DNA of 64,000 nt from Corallococcus coralloides DSM 2259 (GCF_000255295.1 NC_017030.1:10016620-10080619), one strand, 5' to 3'. Shown: positions 25,293-33,853, numbered from the stretch's first letter. Translations and numbers: made by a program. Notes: generated by a model not told the origin, from the letters alone.

Positions 25293-25802
25293 TCAGGGGG
25301 TGGGCTCGGGCACGGGTGCGCGCCGGCGCTCGGCCGCGGTGAAGAGCAGGGCCATGGGCAGCCCCAGGAACACCGCGTGCCACACAATCTGGAGGAACTG
25401 CGGGACGCTCAGGAACCAGGGGAAGTAGCCGCGCGCCAGCAGCTGGAAGTCCACCAGCCACACGAAGATGCCGAAGAGCATCCCCACCGCCGCCTGGAAC
25501 TCCCAGCGCCCCCGCCCGTCCACCGGCAGCATCGCGTCCAGGAGCGCGTACACCACGCCCCAGCCCGCGGCGATGACCAGGTGCACGCCCAGCCCCACCG
25601 CCACCGCCAGCGCCGTGGACACCTGCGGCGTGAAGGCCGGCGGCCCCAGCACCACCGCCGCGCTCATCCGCACCGGCACGAGCGGCCCCTCCCCCGCCGC
25701 CACCGCCAACGCCGTCTGCGCCAGCGCCAGCAACACGCCCGCCGCCAGGCCAAACAACAGCCCGTTCGTCAGCGACCAGGGAGTGGGAGTCCTCCGTGCC
25801 AT
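25293..25802 (-). CDS. Integral membrane protein of unknown function
   Basis: A 169-residue protein with four to five predicted transmembrane helices: NGLLFGLAAGVLLALAQTAL, a helix around VGLGVHLVIAAGWGVVYALL, AAVGMLFGIFVWLVDFQLLA, and WHAVFLGLPMALLFTAA near the C-terminus. The last 15 residues are hydrophilic and basic (AERRRAPVPEPTP). The pattern resembles small YagU/DUF1440-like membrane proteins, but I cannot assign it firmly. The ATG at 25802 begins MARRTPTPWSLTN. No neighbour suggests a function. Confidence 0.7.
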   Translation of the reverse strand: MARRTPTPWSLTNGLLFGLAAGVLLALAQTALAVAAGEGPLVPVRMSAAVVLGPPAFTPQVSTALAVAVGLGVHLVIAAGWGVVYALLDAMLPVDGRGRWEFQAAVGMLFGIFVWLVDFQLLARGYFPWFLSVPQFLQIVWHAVFLGLPMALLFTAAERRRAPVPEPTP

Positions 25803-26115
25803 GGTGTGCCTCCTCGGGGGTGGGCGGGCGCCGGAAGCGGCCCCGTCCCCTCAAGGCTGCGCACCCCACGCGGAAGGGGGCAGCCACCTCACCCCCAGGG
25901 CCCGCCCCAGCCCCACCCGGACGGACGGCCAGGGGCCCTTCACCCCCCTTGCCGTGCCTGCCATACGGCCAGTCATTTCTTCCCCCACGATCGGGTCCGG
26001 TCCGTAACTTCTTCAGACGTCACCGCTGACCCACCGCGAAAGTGCCTGGAATTCCCGGGAGCGGCGGGCGGGCACGCGGTTCGCAAGAGTGAAGGAGCGT
26101 CGAGGAACCCACCCC
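25803..26115. other. 313-bp divergent intergenic region, nothing recognised
   Basis: Located between the membrane protein (minus) and a small protein (plus). It is a GC-rich stretch with C- and A-rich tracts. I see no ORF with coding character, RNA gene or strong inverted repeat; the two promoters presumably lie here. Confidence 0.4.
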
Positions 26116-26385
26116 GTGTCCCAGTCTTCCGCAAGAAACCGCCTGGTCCTGCCCTACCGCGTCCACTACGCGCCGCCTGCGTGGCGGGAAGTGGGGCGGA
26201 TGTCTTCCGAGGCCTTCGAGGCCCTGCAGCAGACCCTGGCGCGGCTGGCGGAGCGGTCGAAGACACACGACTCGGTGGCGGGACCCGCGCGGCACCGCGT
26301 GGAGGGCCACGACCTGGAGCTCGTCTACGAGAAGGACCCTCGCGCCAGCACGCTCACGCTGCTCGCGGTGACGCGGCTGGGCTGA
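26116..26385 (+). CDS. Small protein with possible RelE/ParE-like fold, orphan
   Basis: An 89-residue protein starting with GTG at 26116 (MSQSSARNRLVLPYRVHYAP) or ATG at 26089. It reads PPAWREVGRMSSEAFEALQQ, then RHRVEGHDLELVYEKDPRAS and ends TLTLLAVTRLG. The order of strand, two helices, then beta strands ending in a basic/hydrophobic strand resembles RelE/ParE toxins. However, no antitoxin gene is adjacent, and the key catalytic residues cannot be verified. Treat the fold as a hypothesis. Confidence 0.55.
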   Translation: MSQSSARNRLVLPYRVHYAPPAWREVGRMSSEAFEALQQTLARLAERSKTHDSVAGPARHRVEGHDLELVYEKDPRASTLTLLAVTRLG

Positions 26386-26432
26386 CACGCGAAGGAAGCC
26401 CCTGGGGCCCGCATCCCGCGAGGCCCCCGGGT

Positions 26433-26822
26433 TCACGCGCTCCGGCCGGACAGCCGGCCCACGGTGGCCAGCAGCTCGTCAGGGACAATGGGCTTCTTCA
26501 AGAGGCCGCCCGTGTCCGGCAGCGCCTCCGCGCCCACGCCCGACAACAGCAGCACCGGCACGGCCTTCAGCCGGGGCCAGTCCGCGCGCAGGTGGCGCAG
26601 GAACTCCGGGCCATCCATCACCGGCATCCTCAGGTCCAGGAGGATGAGGCTCGGTGGGGGCAGGTGCTTGAGCTCGTCCAGCGCCTCGCGGCCATTCGCG
26701 GCGACGGCCACCTCGTAGCCGTCGGCTTCCAGGATTTCGGCGATGGCGGCGCGAGCATCCTCGTCGTCCTCCACCACCAGCACGGGCTTGTGCGGCACGG
26801 GCTGAACCATGTCCCGCAGCAT
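26433..26822 (-). CDS. Single-domain response regulator (CheY-like)
   Basis: A 129-residue receiver domain without an output domain. It has the acidic pair in PVLVVEDDEDARAAIAEILE, the phosphoacceptor Asp in PSLILLDLRMPVMDG, a conserved Ser in PVLLLSGVGAEALP, and the Lys in GGLLKKPIVPDELLATV. Such stand-alone receivers relay phosphate or bind effectors; there is no adjacent histidine kinase. The ATG at 26822 has a strong GGAGGGGG upstream; the ATG at 26810 is an alternative. It probably signals to a kinase encoded elsewhere. Confidence 0.88.
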   Translation of the reverse strand: MLRDMVQPVPHKPVLVVEDDEDARAAIAEILEADGYEVAVAANGREALDELKHLPPPSLILLDLRMPVMDGPEFLRHLRADWPRLKAVPVLLLSGVGAEALPDTGGLLKKPIVPDELLATVGRLSGRSA

Positions 26823-27246
26823 AGAGACCCCCTCCCCCACACGGACACGGCTTCCCGGAATACCCAGACGACTGGTGGACAGATGGCCACCCTGGAGGAT
26901 GACCGCCCTGGAAGATGACCTCCTTGGGACCCGAGCGGCCACGCTGGGAGGTTCGGAGGCCATGCCGCCGCCCCGCTTCGACCTGCTCCACCCGCGGGAC
27001 CGGTTTCACGCGCGCCGCCAGCGCGGACGGCCTTGAGGGCTGAGCGGCGCTCCGGGGAATATCTTTTGGACAGAAACGAACTCTTCGGTCCAGAATTCCC
27101 CGACAGTGCCTTCTTCCTCGGCTAGGACTCCGCGTCACCGCGGAGGGGAAGCAGGCTCGCAAACGTGTGCTCCCTCACGGGTCTGTCCCACACAGGGGCC
27201 CGGGGGGTTAGCGGGGCCTGGAGCCCCTTCCTACCTTGGGCCGACC
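26823..27246. other. 424-bp divergent intergenic region with structured inverted repeats
   Basis: Upstream of both the response regulator and egtB. It contains a two-tier inverted repeat at 27054-27101 (outer GGGGAAT/ATTCCCC, inner TGGAC/GTCCA) and a 7-bp hairpin CTCCGCG-TCAC-CGCGGAG at 27128-27145. No gene is supported. The structures may be operators or 5' leader elements for egtBD. Confidence 0.45.
27054..27101. promoter_or_regulatory. Two-tier inverted repeat upstream of egtB
   Basis: Outer arms GGGGAAT (27054-27060) and ATTCCCC (27095-27101) enclose inner arms TGGAC (27067-27071) and GTCCA (27088-27092). The 48-bp nested palindrome lies about 145 bp before the egtB start. It might fold as an RNA leader or serve as a protein-binding site; both are inference. 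Confidence 0.35.
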
Positions 27247-28581
27247 ATGTCGCTGAGGAGCCAGGAACAGGGGAGCGCCCGGGTCATCCAGGCCGTGCCG
27301 TGGAAGGTCCGGGCCTGGCGGGAGCTGGAGGCGGGGCGGGAGCGCATCCAGGCGATGCTCGCGCCGCTGCCGGAAGCGGAGCTGATGCGGCAGCACTCGC
27401 CGCTCATGTCCCCGCTGGTCTGGGACGTGGCCCACGTGGCCAACTACGAGGAGCAGTGGCTGTTGCGCGCGCTGGGGGCTCCGGCCTTCACCGACCCCGC
27501 GTTCGACGCCATCTACGACGCCTTCCGCCACCCGCGGAACACGCGCTCCACGCTGCCCCTGCTGGAGCCGGAGGCCGCCTGGGCCTACGCCACCCGCGTG
27601 CGCGCGGCGGTGGCCGCGCACCTGGAGACGCTGCCCGAGGACAGCGCGGATCCGTTGCTCCACGGCGGCTTCGTCTTCGGCATGGTGGCGCAGCACGCGC
27701 AGCAGCACGCGGAGACGCTGGCCGCCACGCTGCAGCTGATGACGCACGTGGAGTACCACCCGGTGGAGGCGCTGCGTCCCCAGCCCGGCGCGGTGCCGCA
27801 GCACGAGGTCTTCATCCCCGGCGGCCCGGTGCGCCTGGGCAGCGACGACCCGTGGGCCTACGACAACGAGCGTCCCCGGCACGTCGTGGAGCTTGCGCCC
27901 TTCCTCCTGGACGCGCATCCGGTCACCACGGGGGACTTCCTCGTGTTCGTGGAGTCCGGCGGCTACGAGGATCCGCGCTGGTGGGACCCGAAGGGCTTCG
28001 CGTGGATCCAGGCGGAGAACATCCGCCATCCGCTCTTCTGGATTCCGCAGGGCCATCACGTCTGGCTGCGCCGCCGCTTCGGCACGGTGGAGCCACTGCC
28101 CAAGGACGAACCCGTGCAGCACGTGTCCTGGTACGAGGCGGACGCGTACGCGCGATGGGCCGGCAAGCGCCTGCCCACCGAAGCCGAGTGGGAGAAGGCC
28201 GCGCAGGGAAGTGACGGCGTCTCTCGCGCGCACCCCTGGGGAGGCGCCGCGCCCACGGACGCGCACGCCAACCTGGGCGGGACGCGCTGGGGGCCGTCGC
28301 CCGTGGGCAGCCACCCGTCCAGCCGCAGCGCGGATGGTGTCTGGGGATTGCTGGGCGACGTCTGGGAATGGACCGCCAGCGACTTCCAACCGTACGCGGG
28401 CTTCCGGGCCTTTCCGTACCGCGAGTACTCGGAGGTCTTCTTTGGCGACACGTCCAAGGTGCTGCGCGGCGGTGCCTGGGCGAGCGCGCCGGTGGCGGTG
28501 CGCAACAGCTTCCGCAACTGGGACTTCCCCATCCGCCGGCAGATCTTCGCCGGCTTCCGCTGTGCACGCGACGTGAAGTGA
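27247..28581 (+). CDS. egtB: Ergothioneine biosynthesis protein EgtB (iron sulfoxide synthase)
   Basis: A 444-residue enzyme with an N-terminal DinB_2 domain and a C-terminal formylglycine-synthase-like domain. Candidate iron ligands are His63 in DVAHVANYEEQW and His150/His154 in AQHAQQHAET, the typical HX3HXE motif. The C-terminal domain shows GGPVRLGSDDPWAYDNERPR, RLPTEAEWEKAA and VLRGGAWASAPVAVRNSFRN. EgtB joins trimethylhistidine to a thiol (gamma-glutamylcysteine or cysteine) with oxygen. egtD follows 7 bp downstream, completing the pathway core. The ATG at 27247 starts MSLRSQEQGS; upstream in-frame sequence has no coding character. Confidence 0.9.
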   Translation: MSLRSQEQGSARVIQAVPWKVRAWRELEAGRERIQAMLAPLPEAELMRQHSPLMSPLVWDVAHVANYEEQWLLRALGAPAFTDPAFDAIYDAFRHPRNTRSTLPLLEPEAAWAYATRVRAAVAAHLETLPEDSADPLLHGGFVFGMVAQHAQQHAETLAATLQLMTHVEYHPVEALRPQPGAVPQHEVFIPGGPVRLGSDDPWAYDNERPRHVVELAPFLLDAHPVTTGDFLVFVESGGYEDPRWWDPKGFAWIQAENIRHPLFWIPQGHHVWLRRRFGTVEPLPKDEPVQHVSWYEADAYARWAGKRLPTEAEWEKAAQGSDGVSRAHPWGGAAPTDAHANLGGTRWGPSPVGSHPSSRSADGVWGLLGDVWEWTASDFQPYAGFRAFPYREYSEVFFGDTSKVLRGGAWASAPVAVRNSFRNWDFPIRRQIFAGFRCARDVK

Positions 28582-28588
28582 GGGTCAC

Positions 28589-29614
28589 ATGAGGATGAGG
28601 TCGGAGCAGGGCGAGGCTCGCATCGCGGACGGCTACGCGGCGCCCGGTGTGAAGGTGGACGTGCACGTGCAACCCGGTGACGCGCGGCGCTCGCTGCGCG
28701 CGGAGGTCCTGGAGGGGCTCTGCCACGGACCCCACAAGGAGCTGAGCCCCAAGTGGCTCTACGACGAGCGCGGCAGCCAGCTCTTCGACGACATCACCCG
28801 CCTGCCGGAGTACTACCCCACGCGCCGCGAGCGGGAGATTCTCCGCGCCCACGCGGATGACGTGGCCCGGCTGAGCGGCGCGGACACGCTGGTGGAGCTG
28901 GGCAGCGGCACCAGCGAGAAGACGCGCCTGCTCCTGGACGCCATGGACGCGGCCGGGCAGCTCCAGCGCTTCGTGCCCTTCGACGTGAGCGAGGCCTTCC
29001 TGCGCAAGGCCGCCGAGGGCCTGGCGCGCGAGTACCCGCGCATCGCCGTGCACGCGGTGGTGGGCGACTTCGAGCAGCACCTGGGCCGCATCCCGGGCGG
29101 CGGCCGGCGGCTCATCGCCTTCCTGGGCGGCACCATCGGCAACCTGAAGCCCGCGCAGCGCGCGCTGTTCCTGCGGGAGCTGGCGTCCGGGCTGAAGCCC
29201 GGGGACGGCCTCTTGCTGGGCACGGATCTGATCAAGGACCGCGAGCGCCTGTTCGCCGCCTACAACGACAGCGCGGGCGTGACGGCGGACTTCAACCGCA
29301 ACGTGCTGCGCGTGCTCAACCGCGAGCTGAACGCGGACTTCGACCCGGAGGCCTTCGAGCACCTGGCCCCGTTCGATGAAACGAACAAGTGGATCGAGAT
29401 GCGCCTCATCTCACGCAAGCCCCAGTCCGTGTGGCTGAAGGACCTGGAGCGGCGCGTGGAGTTCGCGGAAGGCGAATGTCTGCGCACGGAGGTGAGCTGC
29501 AAGTTCTGTCGCGAGCAGGTGCAGGCGGAGCTTGGCGAAGCGGGCCTCGACCTGGCCGCGTGGTGGACGGACGCGGACGGAGACTTCGCGCTGTCGCTGG
29601 CGATGAAGCGCTGA
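28589..29614 (+). CDS. egtD: Histidine N-alpha-methyltransferase EgtD
   Basis: A 341-residue SAM-dependent methyltransferase. LSPKWLYDERGSQLFDDITR and LPEYYPTRREREILR form the family-specific N-terminal block; DTLVELGSGTSEKTRLLLDA is the SAM-binding motif; RLIAFLGGTIGNLKPAQRAL and FNRNVLRVLNRELNADFDPE follow, with EMRLISRKPQSVWL near the end. EgtD trimethylates histidine to hercynine, the substrate of EgtB. Start codons at 28589 and 28595 are both possible. It sits in a two-gene operon after egtB, and a strong hairpin follows at 29642. Confidence 0.92.
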   Translation: MRMRSEQGEARIADGYAAPGVKVDVHVQPGDARRSLRAEVLEGLCHGPHKELSPKWLYDERGSQLFDDITRLPEYYPTRREREILRAHADDVARLSGADTLVELGSGTSEKTRLLLDAMDAAGQLQRFVPFDVSEAFLRKAAEGLAREYPRIAVHAVVGDFEQHLGRIPGGGRRLIAFLGGTIGNLKPAQRALFLRELASGLKPGDGLLLGTDLIKDRERLFAAYNDSAGVTADFNRNVLRVLNRELNADFDPEAFEHLAPFDETNKWIEMRLISRKPQSVWLKDLERRVEFAEGECLRTEVSCKFCREQVQAELGEAGLDLAAWWTDADGDFALSLAMKR

Positions 29615-29641
29615 GCAGCAGGGCCGCTCTTGCTGGGGCCG

Positions 29642-29668
29642 CCCGGCGCTGCTCTTCGCAGCGCCGGG
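29642..29668. terminator. Strong hairpin after egtD, likely terminator
   Basis: Arms CCCGGCGCTGC (29642-29652) and GCAGCGCCGGG (29658-29668) pair perfectly over 11 bp around a TCTTC loop. It lies 28 bp after the egtD stop and before the convergent small gene at 29713, so it may terminate both directions. There is no T-tract. Confidence 0.6.
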
Positions 29669-29712
29669 TCAGGGCCCGGATCCAGACGGTGACGACGGGT
29701 GCGGCGGGCGGC

Positions 29713-29904
29713 CTAGCGGCGGCGCGGAGGATCGCGGCGCACGGGCACCGGCACCGGAGCCGGCTGCTGCTGCGGGCGGGTCCACGCGGCCCAGAGCGCG
29801 GCGGCCGCGGTGATGACCAGTCCCCCCGCCGCTGCTAGCTGCTCACCCAGGGGCCCGATCTCCACGGCGGCCAGGGGGAGGGGAAGCATCTCGGTGAGCG
29901 TCAT
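29713..29904 (-). CDS. Small single-pass membrane protein (hypothetical)
   Basis: A 63-residue ORF starting MTLTEMLPLPLAAVEIGPLG. One hydrophobic segment, LAAAGGLVITAAAALWAAW, is followed by a basic Pro-rich tail (TRPQQQPAPVPVPVRRDPPR). The start ATG at 29904 is preceded by AAGGAG (rc of ctcctt at 29910-29915), supporting translation. No family is recognised. It could be a small envelope protein; existence is moderately supported by the ribosome-binding site and amino-acid character. Confidence 0.5.
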   Translation of the reverse strand: MTLTEMLPLPLAAVEIGPLGEQLAAAGGLVITAAAALWAAWTRPQQQPAPVPVPVRRDPPRRR

Positions 29905-30167
29905 GCGCGGACTCCTTACGAGGGGCACAGCGTGAAGACCCGGGACGGGCAGGCGCTCGACACAGGTCGGGAAGCTAAGGTTAGGAAGTCGGAAGGCTTT
30001 CGGGAAGTCCCGGGGACTCCAGCTGACAGGACGTGGACGGAATTGCACCCCGGGCCGGGCCCGAAGTCCATCCCCTGCCAGTCGCAGTCACCCGAAACAT
30101 CACGCTCCTCACGTAATGGGGACACCCGGGCCGCGCAGGACGTTCCCGGGTTCTGCTGCGTCGCCGC

Positions 30168-30617
30168 TTATCGGGCGTCCGGGTGGCGCTTCTTCCACTC
30201 CACCTTCATGCAGTGGTCCTGCACCACGCGGATGCCCGCGCGCGCCAGCCGCTCGGCCGCGGCGTCATTGCGGATGCCCAGCTGGAACCAGACGGCATAC
30301 GGCTTCTTCGCCAGCAGCGCGTCCACGTGCGCGTTGATGTCGTCCGGCCGCAGGAACACCTGCACCACGTCCACCTCTCCGGGCACGTCCTTCACCGACG
30401 CGGAGATGGGCTCGCCCAGGATGCTCCCCTGCTCGCCGTGCGTGGGCACGGGCAGCACGGTGAAGCCGTGGTCCTTGAGGAACTTCGGGATGGCGTGCGC
30501 GGGCTTGTCCGCCTGTGCTTCCGGCCGGATGCCCAGCACGGCGATGCGCTTCGTGCGCGCGAGCAGCTCGCCAATGCCTTCCGCGTCGTCGATGAGGTTC
30601 TTGCGCCAGTCGTCCAT
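30168..30617 (-). CDS. CoA-binding domain protein (YccU-like)
   Basis: A 149-residue Rossmann-fold protein. RTKRIAVLGIRPEAQADKPA has the nucleotide-loop position, then HAIPKFLKDHGFTVLPVPTH and VDVVQVFLRPDDINAHVDAL, followed by YAVWFQLGIRNDAAAERLAR and GIRVVQDHCMKVEWKKRHPD. These are the signatures of small CoA_binding_2 proteins, whose cellular role is unknown. The ATG at 30617 has GGAG at good distance, whereas the in-frame ATG at 30638 does not. It lies downstream of a lipoprotein gene on the same strand. Confidence 0.88.
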   Translation of the reverse strand: MDDWRKNLIDDAEGIGELLARTKRIAVLGIRPEAQADKPAHAIPKFLKDHGFTVLPVPTHGEQGSILGEPISASVKDVPGEVDVVQVFLRPDDINAHVDALLAKKPYAVWFQLGIRNDAAAERLARAGIRVVQDHCMKVEWKKRHPDAR

Positions 30618-30668
30618 GGGGTCTCCGCGCTCCTTCATAAGGAGGTCGCGACCCTCACGCAGGGACTG

Positions 30669-31223
30669 TCAGCGGGGCGCGGCCTGGACCTGGATGGTAC
30701 GGCAGGCCTCGGTGGCCAGGCGGACTTCCTCCGCGGTGGCGCCGGGGAGGCTGGCGCAGAGGAACAGGTCATCCCCCACGCGCCGGGCGCCGAAGAACGC
30801 GGGCGCCTCCGGGCCCACGCCGCCGTCCGCCAGGGACGGGGCCATGGTCACGCGCAAGAGGGCGAAGGACGGGGTGTCCTCCTCCTGGTCCAGCGACAGC
30901 GTGAACTGCTTCATCTGCTGACGGACGTTGTCCGCCAGCGTCTCCGAGGAGGGCATCTGCTCGCCCTGCCCCGGCTTCAAATCCACGCGCAGCGCCGGGC
31001 GGCCGGGAGGGCCCGCCTGGAAGCTGCCGTCGGTGGCCACCTGCGCGGACCAGCCCGGCGGCAGCGGCACCTTCACGCCCGAGCGCAGCCCCGCGTCCTC
31101 CGCCGCGATGTCGTCGACCGGCGTCTTCTTCTGGCAGCCCTCGCAGCCGCCGAACAGGACGCCGAGCGAGACGAGCCCGAGGCCGATGAGCCTCGGGGTC
31201 TTCCGCGCGTGGGACGCGAGCAT
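30669..31223 (-). CDS. Lipoprotein downstream of bacM
   Basis: A 184-residue predicted lipoprotein: LIGLGLVSLGVLFGGCEGC ends in the lipobox FGGC. The mature part has GVKVPLPPGWSAQVATDGSF, RPALRVDLKPGQGEQMPSSE and VGDDLFLCASLPGATAEEVR, with no recognised catalytic motif. The start is ATG at 31223 or GTG at 31229; GGAGAG lies upstream within the end of bacM. It follows bacM by only a few bases, so it is probably the last gene of the parA-parB-bacM transcription unit. Function unknown. Confidence 0.78.
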   Translation of the reverse strand: MLASHARKTPRLIGLGLVSLGVLFGGCEGCQKKTPVDDIAAEDAGLRSGVKVPLPPGWSAQVATDGSFQAGPPGRPALRVDLKPGQGEQMPSSETLADNVRQQMKQFTLSLDQEEDTPSFALLRVTMAPSLADGGVGPEAPAFFGARRVGDDLFLCASLPGATAEEVRLATEACRTIQVQAAPR

Positions 31224-31231
31224 GCGCACCG

Positions 31232-31678
31232 TTACTTCTTCTCTCCCGGCGGAGGCGGGTTTCCGCCGCCCTTGCCGATGTTCTCCATCTTGAGGGAGCC
31301 CTCGAAGATGACGCCGCGGTCCATGGAGAGCGACGGCGTCTCCAGGTTGCCCTTCACGCGGCCCGGCTGCTTCAGCTCGATGAGCTGCGTGGCGCGCACG
31401 TTGCCTTCCACGGTGCCGTTGATGATGACGGTGCCGGCCTGGATCTCCGCCTGCACGCGGGCGCCGTCGCCAATGACGAGCACGTCCTTGGTGACAATCT
31501 GCCCGTTGAACTTGCCGTCGATTCGAACCTGACCTTCGAAGGTGAGCTTCCCCTCGAACTCGCTTCCCTTACCCAGAAGCGTGTGAACCTCACCCGGACG
31601 CGTCGACACGAAATCCTCCTCCCGTTTGAACAGGGGCTTGCTGGGTGCTTCGTCTTTCTTCCCGCCAAGGAGCGCCAC
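31232..31678 (-). CDS. bacM: Bactofilin BacM
   Basis: A 148-residue cytoskeletal protein of the bactofilin (DUF583) family. A Lys-rich N-terminal tail (MALLGGKKDEAPSKPLFKRE) precedes a right-handed beta-helix core of short repeats, for example GKGSEFEGKLTFEGQVRIDG, KFNGQIVTKDVLVIGDGARV and VIINGTVEGNVRATQLIELK. It ends with a Gly/Pro-rich tail (GKGGGNPPPPGEKK). In Myxococcus, BacM forms fibres needed for rod shape and is encoded next to parAB, exactly as here (3 bp after the parB stop). The length and tail features match BacM and not the BacNOP paralogues. Confidence 0.92.
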   Translation of the reverse strand: MALLGGKKDEAPSKPLFKREEDFVSTRPGEVHTLLGKGSEFEGKLTFEGQVRIDGKFNGQIVTKDVLVIGDGARVQAEIQAGTVIINGTVEGNVRATQLIELKQPGRVKGNLETPSLSMDRGVIFEGSLKMENIGKGGGNPPPPGEKK

Positions 31679-31681
31679 GCC

Positions 31682-32590
31682 CTACTCCTTCCTCAGAAGC
31701 TTCAACAGCCTGTCGAGGTCATCGTAGGAGAAGAAGTCGACTTCCAGGGTGCCTTTTCCCGGGCTTTTCTCCGACAGACGGACCTTTGTTCCCAACCGAC
31801 GCTGCAGCTCCTCGGTGAGCGCCTTCACCTGCGGGCTCACCTTGGGCGCCGGCTTCCCTGCATCCTTGCCGCCCTTCGCGGACTTGCCCTGCTGGACCAG
31901 CCGCTCCGTGTCGCGCACGGACAGCTTCTTCTCCGTCACCTGCTTCGCCAGGTTCTGGAGCTCCGGCAGCCGGGGCACGCCGAGCAGCGCGCGAGCGTGC
32001 CCCATGCTGAGCGACCCGTCCGCCACCATGGCCTTCACGTCCGGGGGCAGGGCCAGGAGGCGCAGCGCGTTCGCGACGGTGGAGCGCTCCTTGCCGACCT
32101 TCTGGGCCACCTGCTCCTGCGTGAGCTTGAACTCCTCCACCAGGCGCCGGTAGCCGTCCGCCTCTTCAATGGGGTTCAAGTCCGCGCGCTGGAGGTTCTC
32201 CACCAGGGCGAGCTCGAAGGACTCGGCCTCCGTGACCTCGCGCACGATGGCGGGGATTTCCTTCAGACCCGCGGCCTGGGACGCGCGCCAGCGGCGCTCG
32301 CCCGCGATGATGAGGTAGCCCTCGCCGCCCTTGTTCGGGTTCTTGCGGACGAGGATGGGCTGGAGCAGGCCCTGCGCCTTGATGGACTCGGTGAGCTCGT
32401 GGAGCTTCGTCTCGTCGAAGTGGCGGCGGGGCTGGAGCGGGTCGCGGTGGATGGACTCGATGGCCAGCTTGAGCACGCCGGGCTTCGGCGGCGGCGCGGC
32501 GGGCGCCGGAGCGGCGGGGGCGGCCTGGGGGATGAGGGCGGACAGGCCCCGGCCCAGGGCGCGCTTCTGGGTGTCTGCGTTCTTCTGCAC
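31682..32590 (-). CDS. parB: Chromosome partitioning protein ParB (CTP-dependent clamp)
   Basis: A 302-residue ParB. The N-terminus QKRALGRGLSALIPQ contains the basic/hydrophobic ParA-activating element. The CTPase fold shows LQPRRHFDETKLHELTESIK, YLIIAGERRWRASQAAGLKE (GERRWRA box) and ALVENLQRADLNPIEEADGY (ENLQR box). A helix-turn-helix (LTQEQVAQKVGKERSTVANA) reads parS, and the C-terminal VRLSEKSPGKGTLEVDFFSY dimerises. It loads at the parS sites listed below and spreads as a sliding clamp. It follows parA by 117 bp and precedes bacM. Confidence 0.95.
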   Translation of the reverse strand: MQKNADTQKRALGRGLSALIPQAAPAAPAPAAPPPKPGVLKLAIESIHRDPLQPRRHFDETKLHELTESIKAQGLLQPILVRKNPNKGGEGYLIIAGERRWRASQAAGLKEIPAIVREVTEAESFELALVENLQRADLNPIEEADGYRRLVEEFKLTQEQVAQKVGKERSTVANALRLLALPPDVKAMVADGSLSMGHARALLGVPRLPELQNLAKQVTEKKLSVRDTERLVQQGKSAKGGKDAGKPAPKVSPQVKALTEELQRRLGTKVRLSEKSPGKGTLEVDFFSYDDLDRLLKLLRKE

Positions 32591-32707
32591 GGCGGTTGGG
32601 AACTCCCCGCGCCGGAGTGGGACCGGCGCGCATGGGCCTTGAGTGCTTCACGGCGAACCGGGCACCCGGTCCCACCATTCACATCGCTCTATTAAGGAGG
32701 CGACCGG

Positions 32708-33508
32708 TCAGGCGACCCGGCGCTTGGACGGCTTGGGGGAGTCCCGGCGCATCAGCTCGCGGCCCAGGGCCAGGTAGCTCTCGCAGCCCTTGGACTTGAT
32801 GTCATAGAGGATGATCGGCTTGCCGAAGGACGGGCACTCGGACAGGCGCACGTTGCGCGGCACGACGGCCTGGAAGACCTGGTCCTTGAAGTAGCCGCGC
32901 ACCTCGTCCACGACCTGGTGGGCGATGTTGGCGCGCGCGTCGAACATGGTCAGGAGGATGCCCTCCATCTTCAGCGAGGGGTTGAGCCCCTGCTTGACCA
33001 GGTCGATGGTGTGCGTGAGCTGCGAGAGACCCTCGAGCGCGTAGTACTCGCACTGGAGCGGGATGAGGACGGAGTCCGCGGTCACCAGCGCGTTGAGCGT
33101 GAGCAGGCCGAGCGAGGGCGGACAGTCGATGATGATGTAGTCGTACTTGTCCTTGAGCGGCAGCAGGGCTTCGCGCAGGCGGAACTCGCGGCGCTCCTGG
33201 TTGACGAGTTCGACTTCCGCGCCGGTGAGGTCGGGCGTGGCGGGGATGACCTGGAGGAAGCGCAGCTCGGTGGGGTGGACCAGCTCCGAAGCGGGGCGGC
33301 CGCCGAGGAGTGCGTCGTAGACGGTGCCGGTGAGGTTCTCGCGCTTGAGGCCCAGGCCGCTGCCGGCGTTGCCCTGGGGGTCCATGTCCACCAGCAGGGT
33401 GCGGCGCTCCGCGGAGGCGAGGCTCGCGGCGAGGTTGATGGCGGTGGTGGTCTTACCCACGCCGCCCTTCTGGTTGGAGATGCAGATGATACGACCCACG
33501 TGGCCCAT
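32708..33508 (-). CDS. parA: Chromosome partitioning ATPase ParA (Soj)
   Basis: A 266-residue Walker-type ATPase. The deviant Walker A motif is KGGVGKTT (residues 14-21), with signature Lys in both positions; ERRTLLVDMDPQGNAGSGLG gives the Walker A' site, and YIIIDCPPSLGLLTLNALVT the Walker B. It binds DNA non-specifically and drives segregation of ParB-parS complexes. The start at 33508 (MGHVGRIICISNQ) agrees with family length; GTG at 33499 is possible. It is the first gene of the parA-parB-bacM unit and its promoter lies beside the parS array. Confidence 0.95.
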   Translation of the reverse strand: MGHVGRIICISNQKGGVGKTTTAINLAASLASAERRTLLVDMDPQGNAGSGLGLKRENLTGTVYDALLGGRPASELVHPTELRFLQVIPATPDLTGAEVELVNQERREFRLREALLPLKDKYDYIIIDCPPSLGLLTLNALVTADSVLIPLQCEYYALEGLSQLTHTIDLVKQGLNPSLKMEGILLTMFDARANIAHQVVDEVRGYFKDQVFQAVVPRNVRLSECPSFGKPIILYDIKSKGCESYLALGRELMRRDSPKPSKRRVA

Positions 33509-33839
33509 CCTCTCTCGCCCCGGCTGACGCCAGAGCCCCGCTCGCGGTTCGCGCGGACGTGCGCGCGAATCGGAGCCTGATCAGGCAGCTAGCACGGGGT
33601 TCGAGGACGGATCAATTTCCCATCCAAGGTGGGACGGGAGCCCTGCCCGGCCCCTCGCTCGGGGGCCCGTGGCTGGCGGTGAGCGGGTGGGAATTCGCGC
33701 GGAGGAGGGTGGCTGCGCGTGCCTGCTCGGCTGCTTTCTGGGGGGTGATTCCGTGCGGGGCGGAAGGGTGTTGGGTTTTTCAGGGGGTCCGCGCGCGGCG
33801 GGTTCGTGGTGGTGGCTTCACGCGGTTCGCGGGTTCGAA

Positions 33840-33853
33840 GTTTCACGTGGAAC
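33840..33853. promoter_or_regulatory. parS site 1 (variant)
   Basis: GTTTCACGTGGAAC: one base (T at position 4) differs from the perfect palindrome GTTCCACGTGGAAC. Leftmost site, 332 bp from the parA start. Confidence 0.85.
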
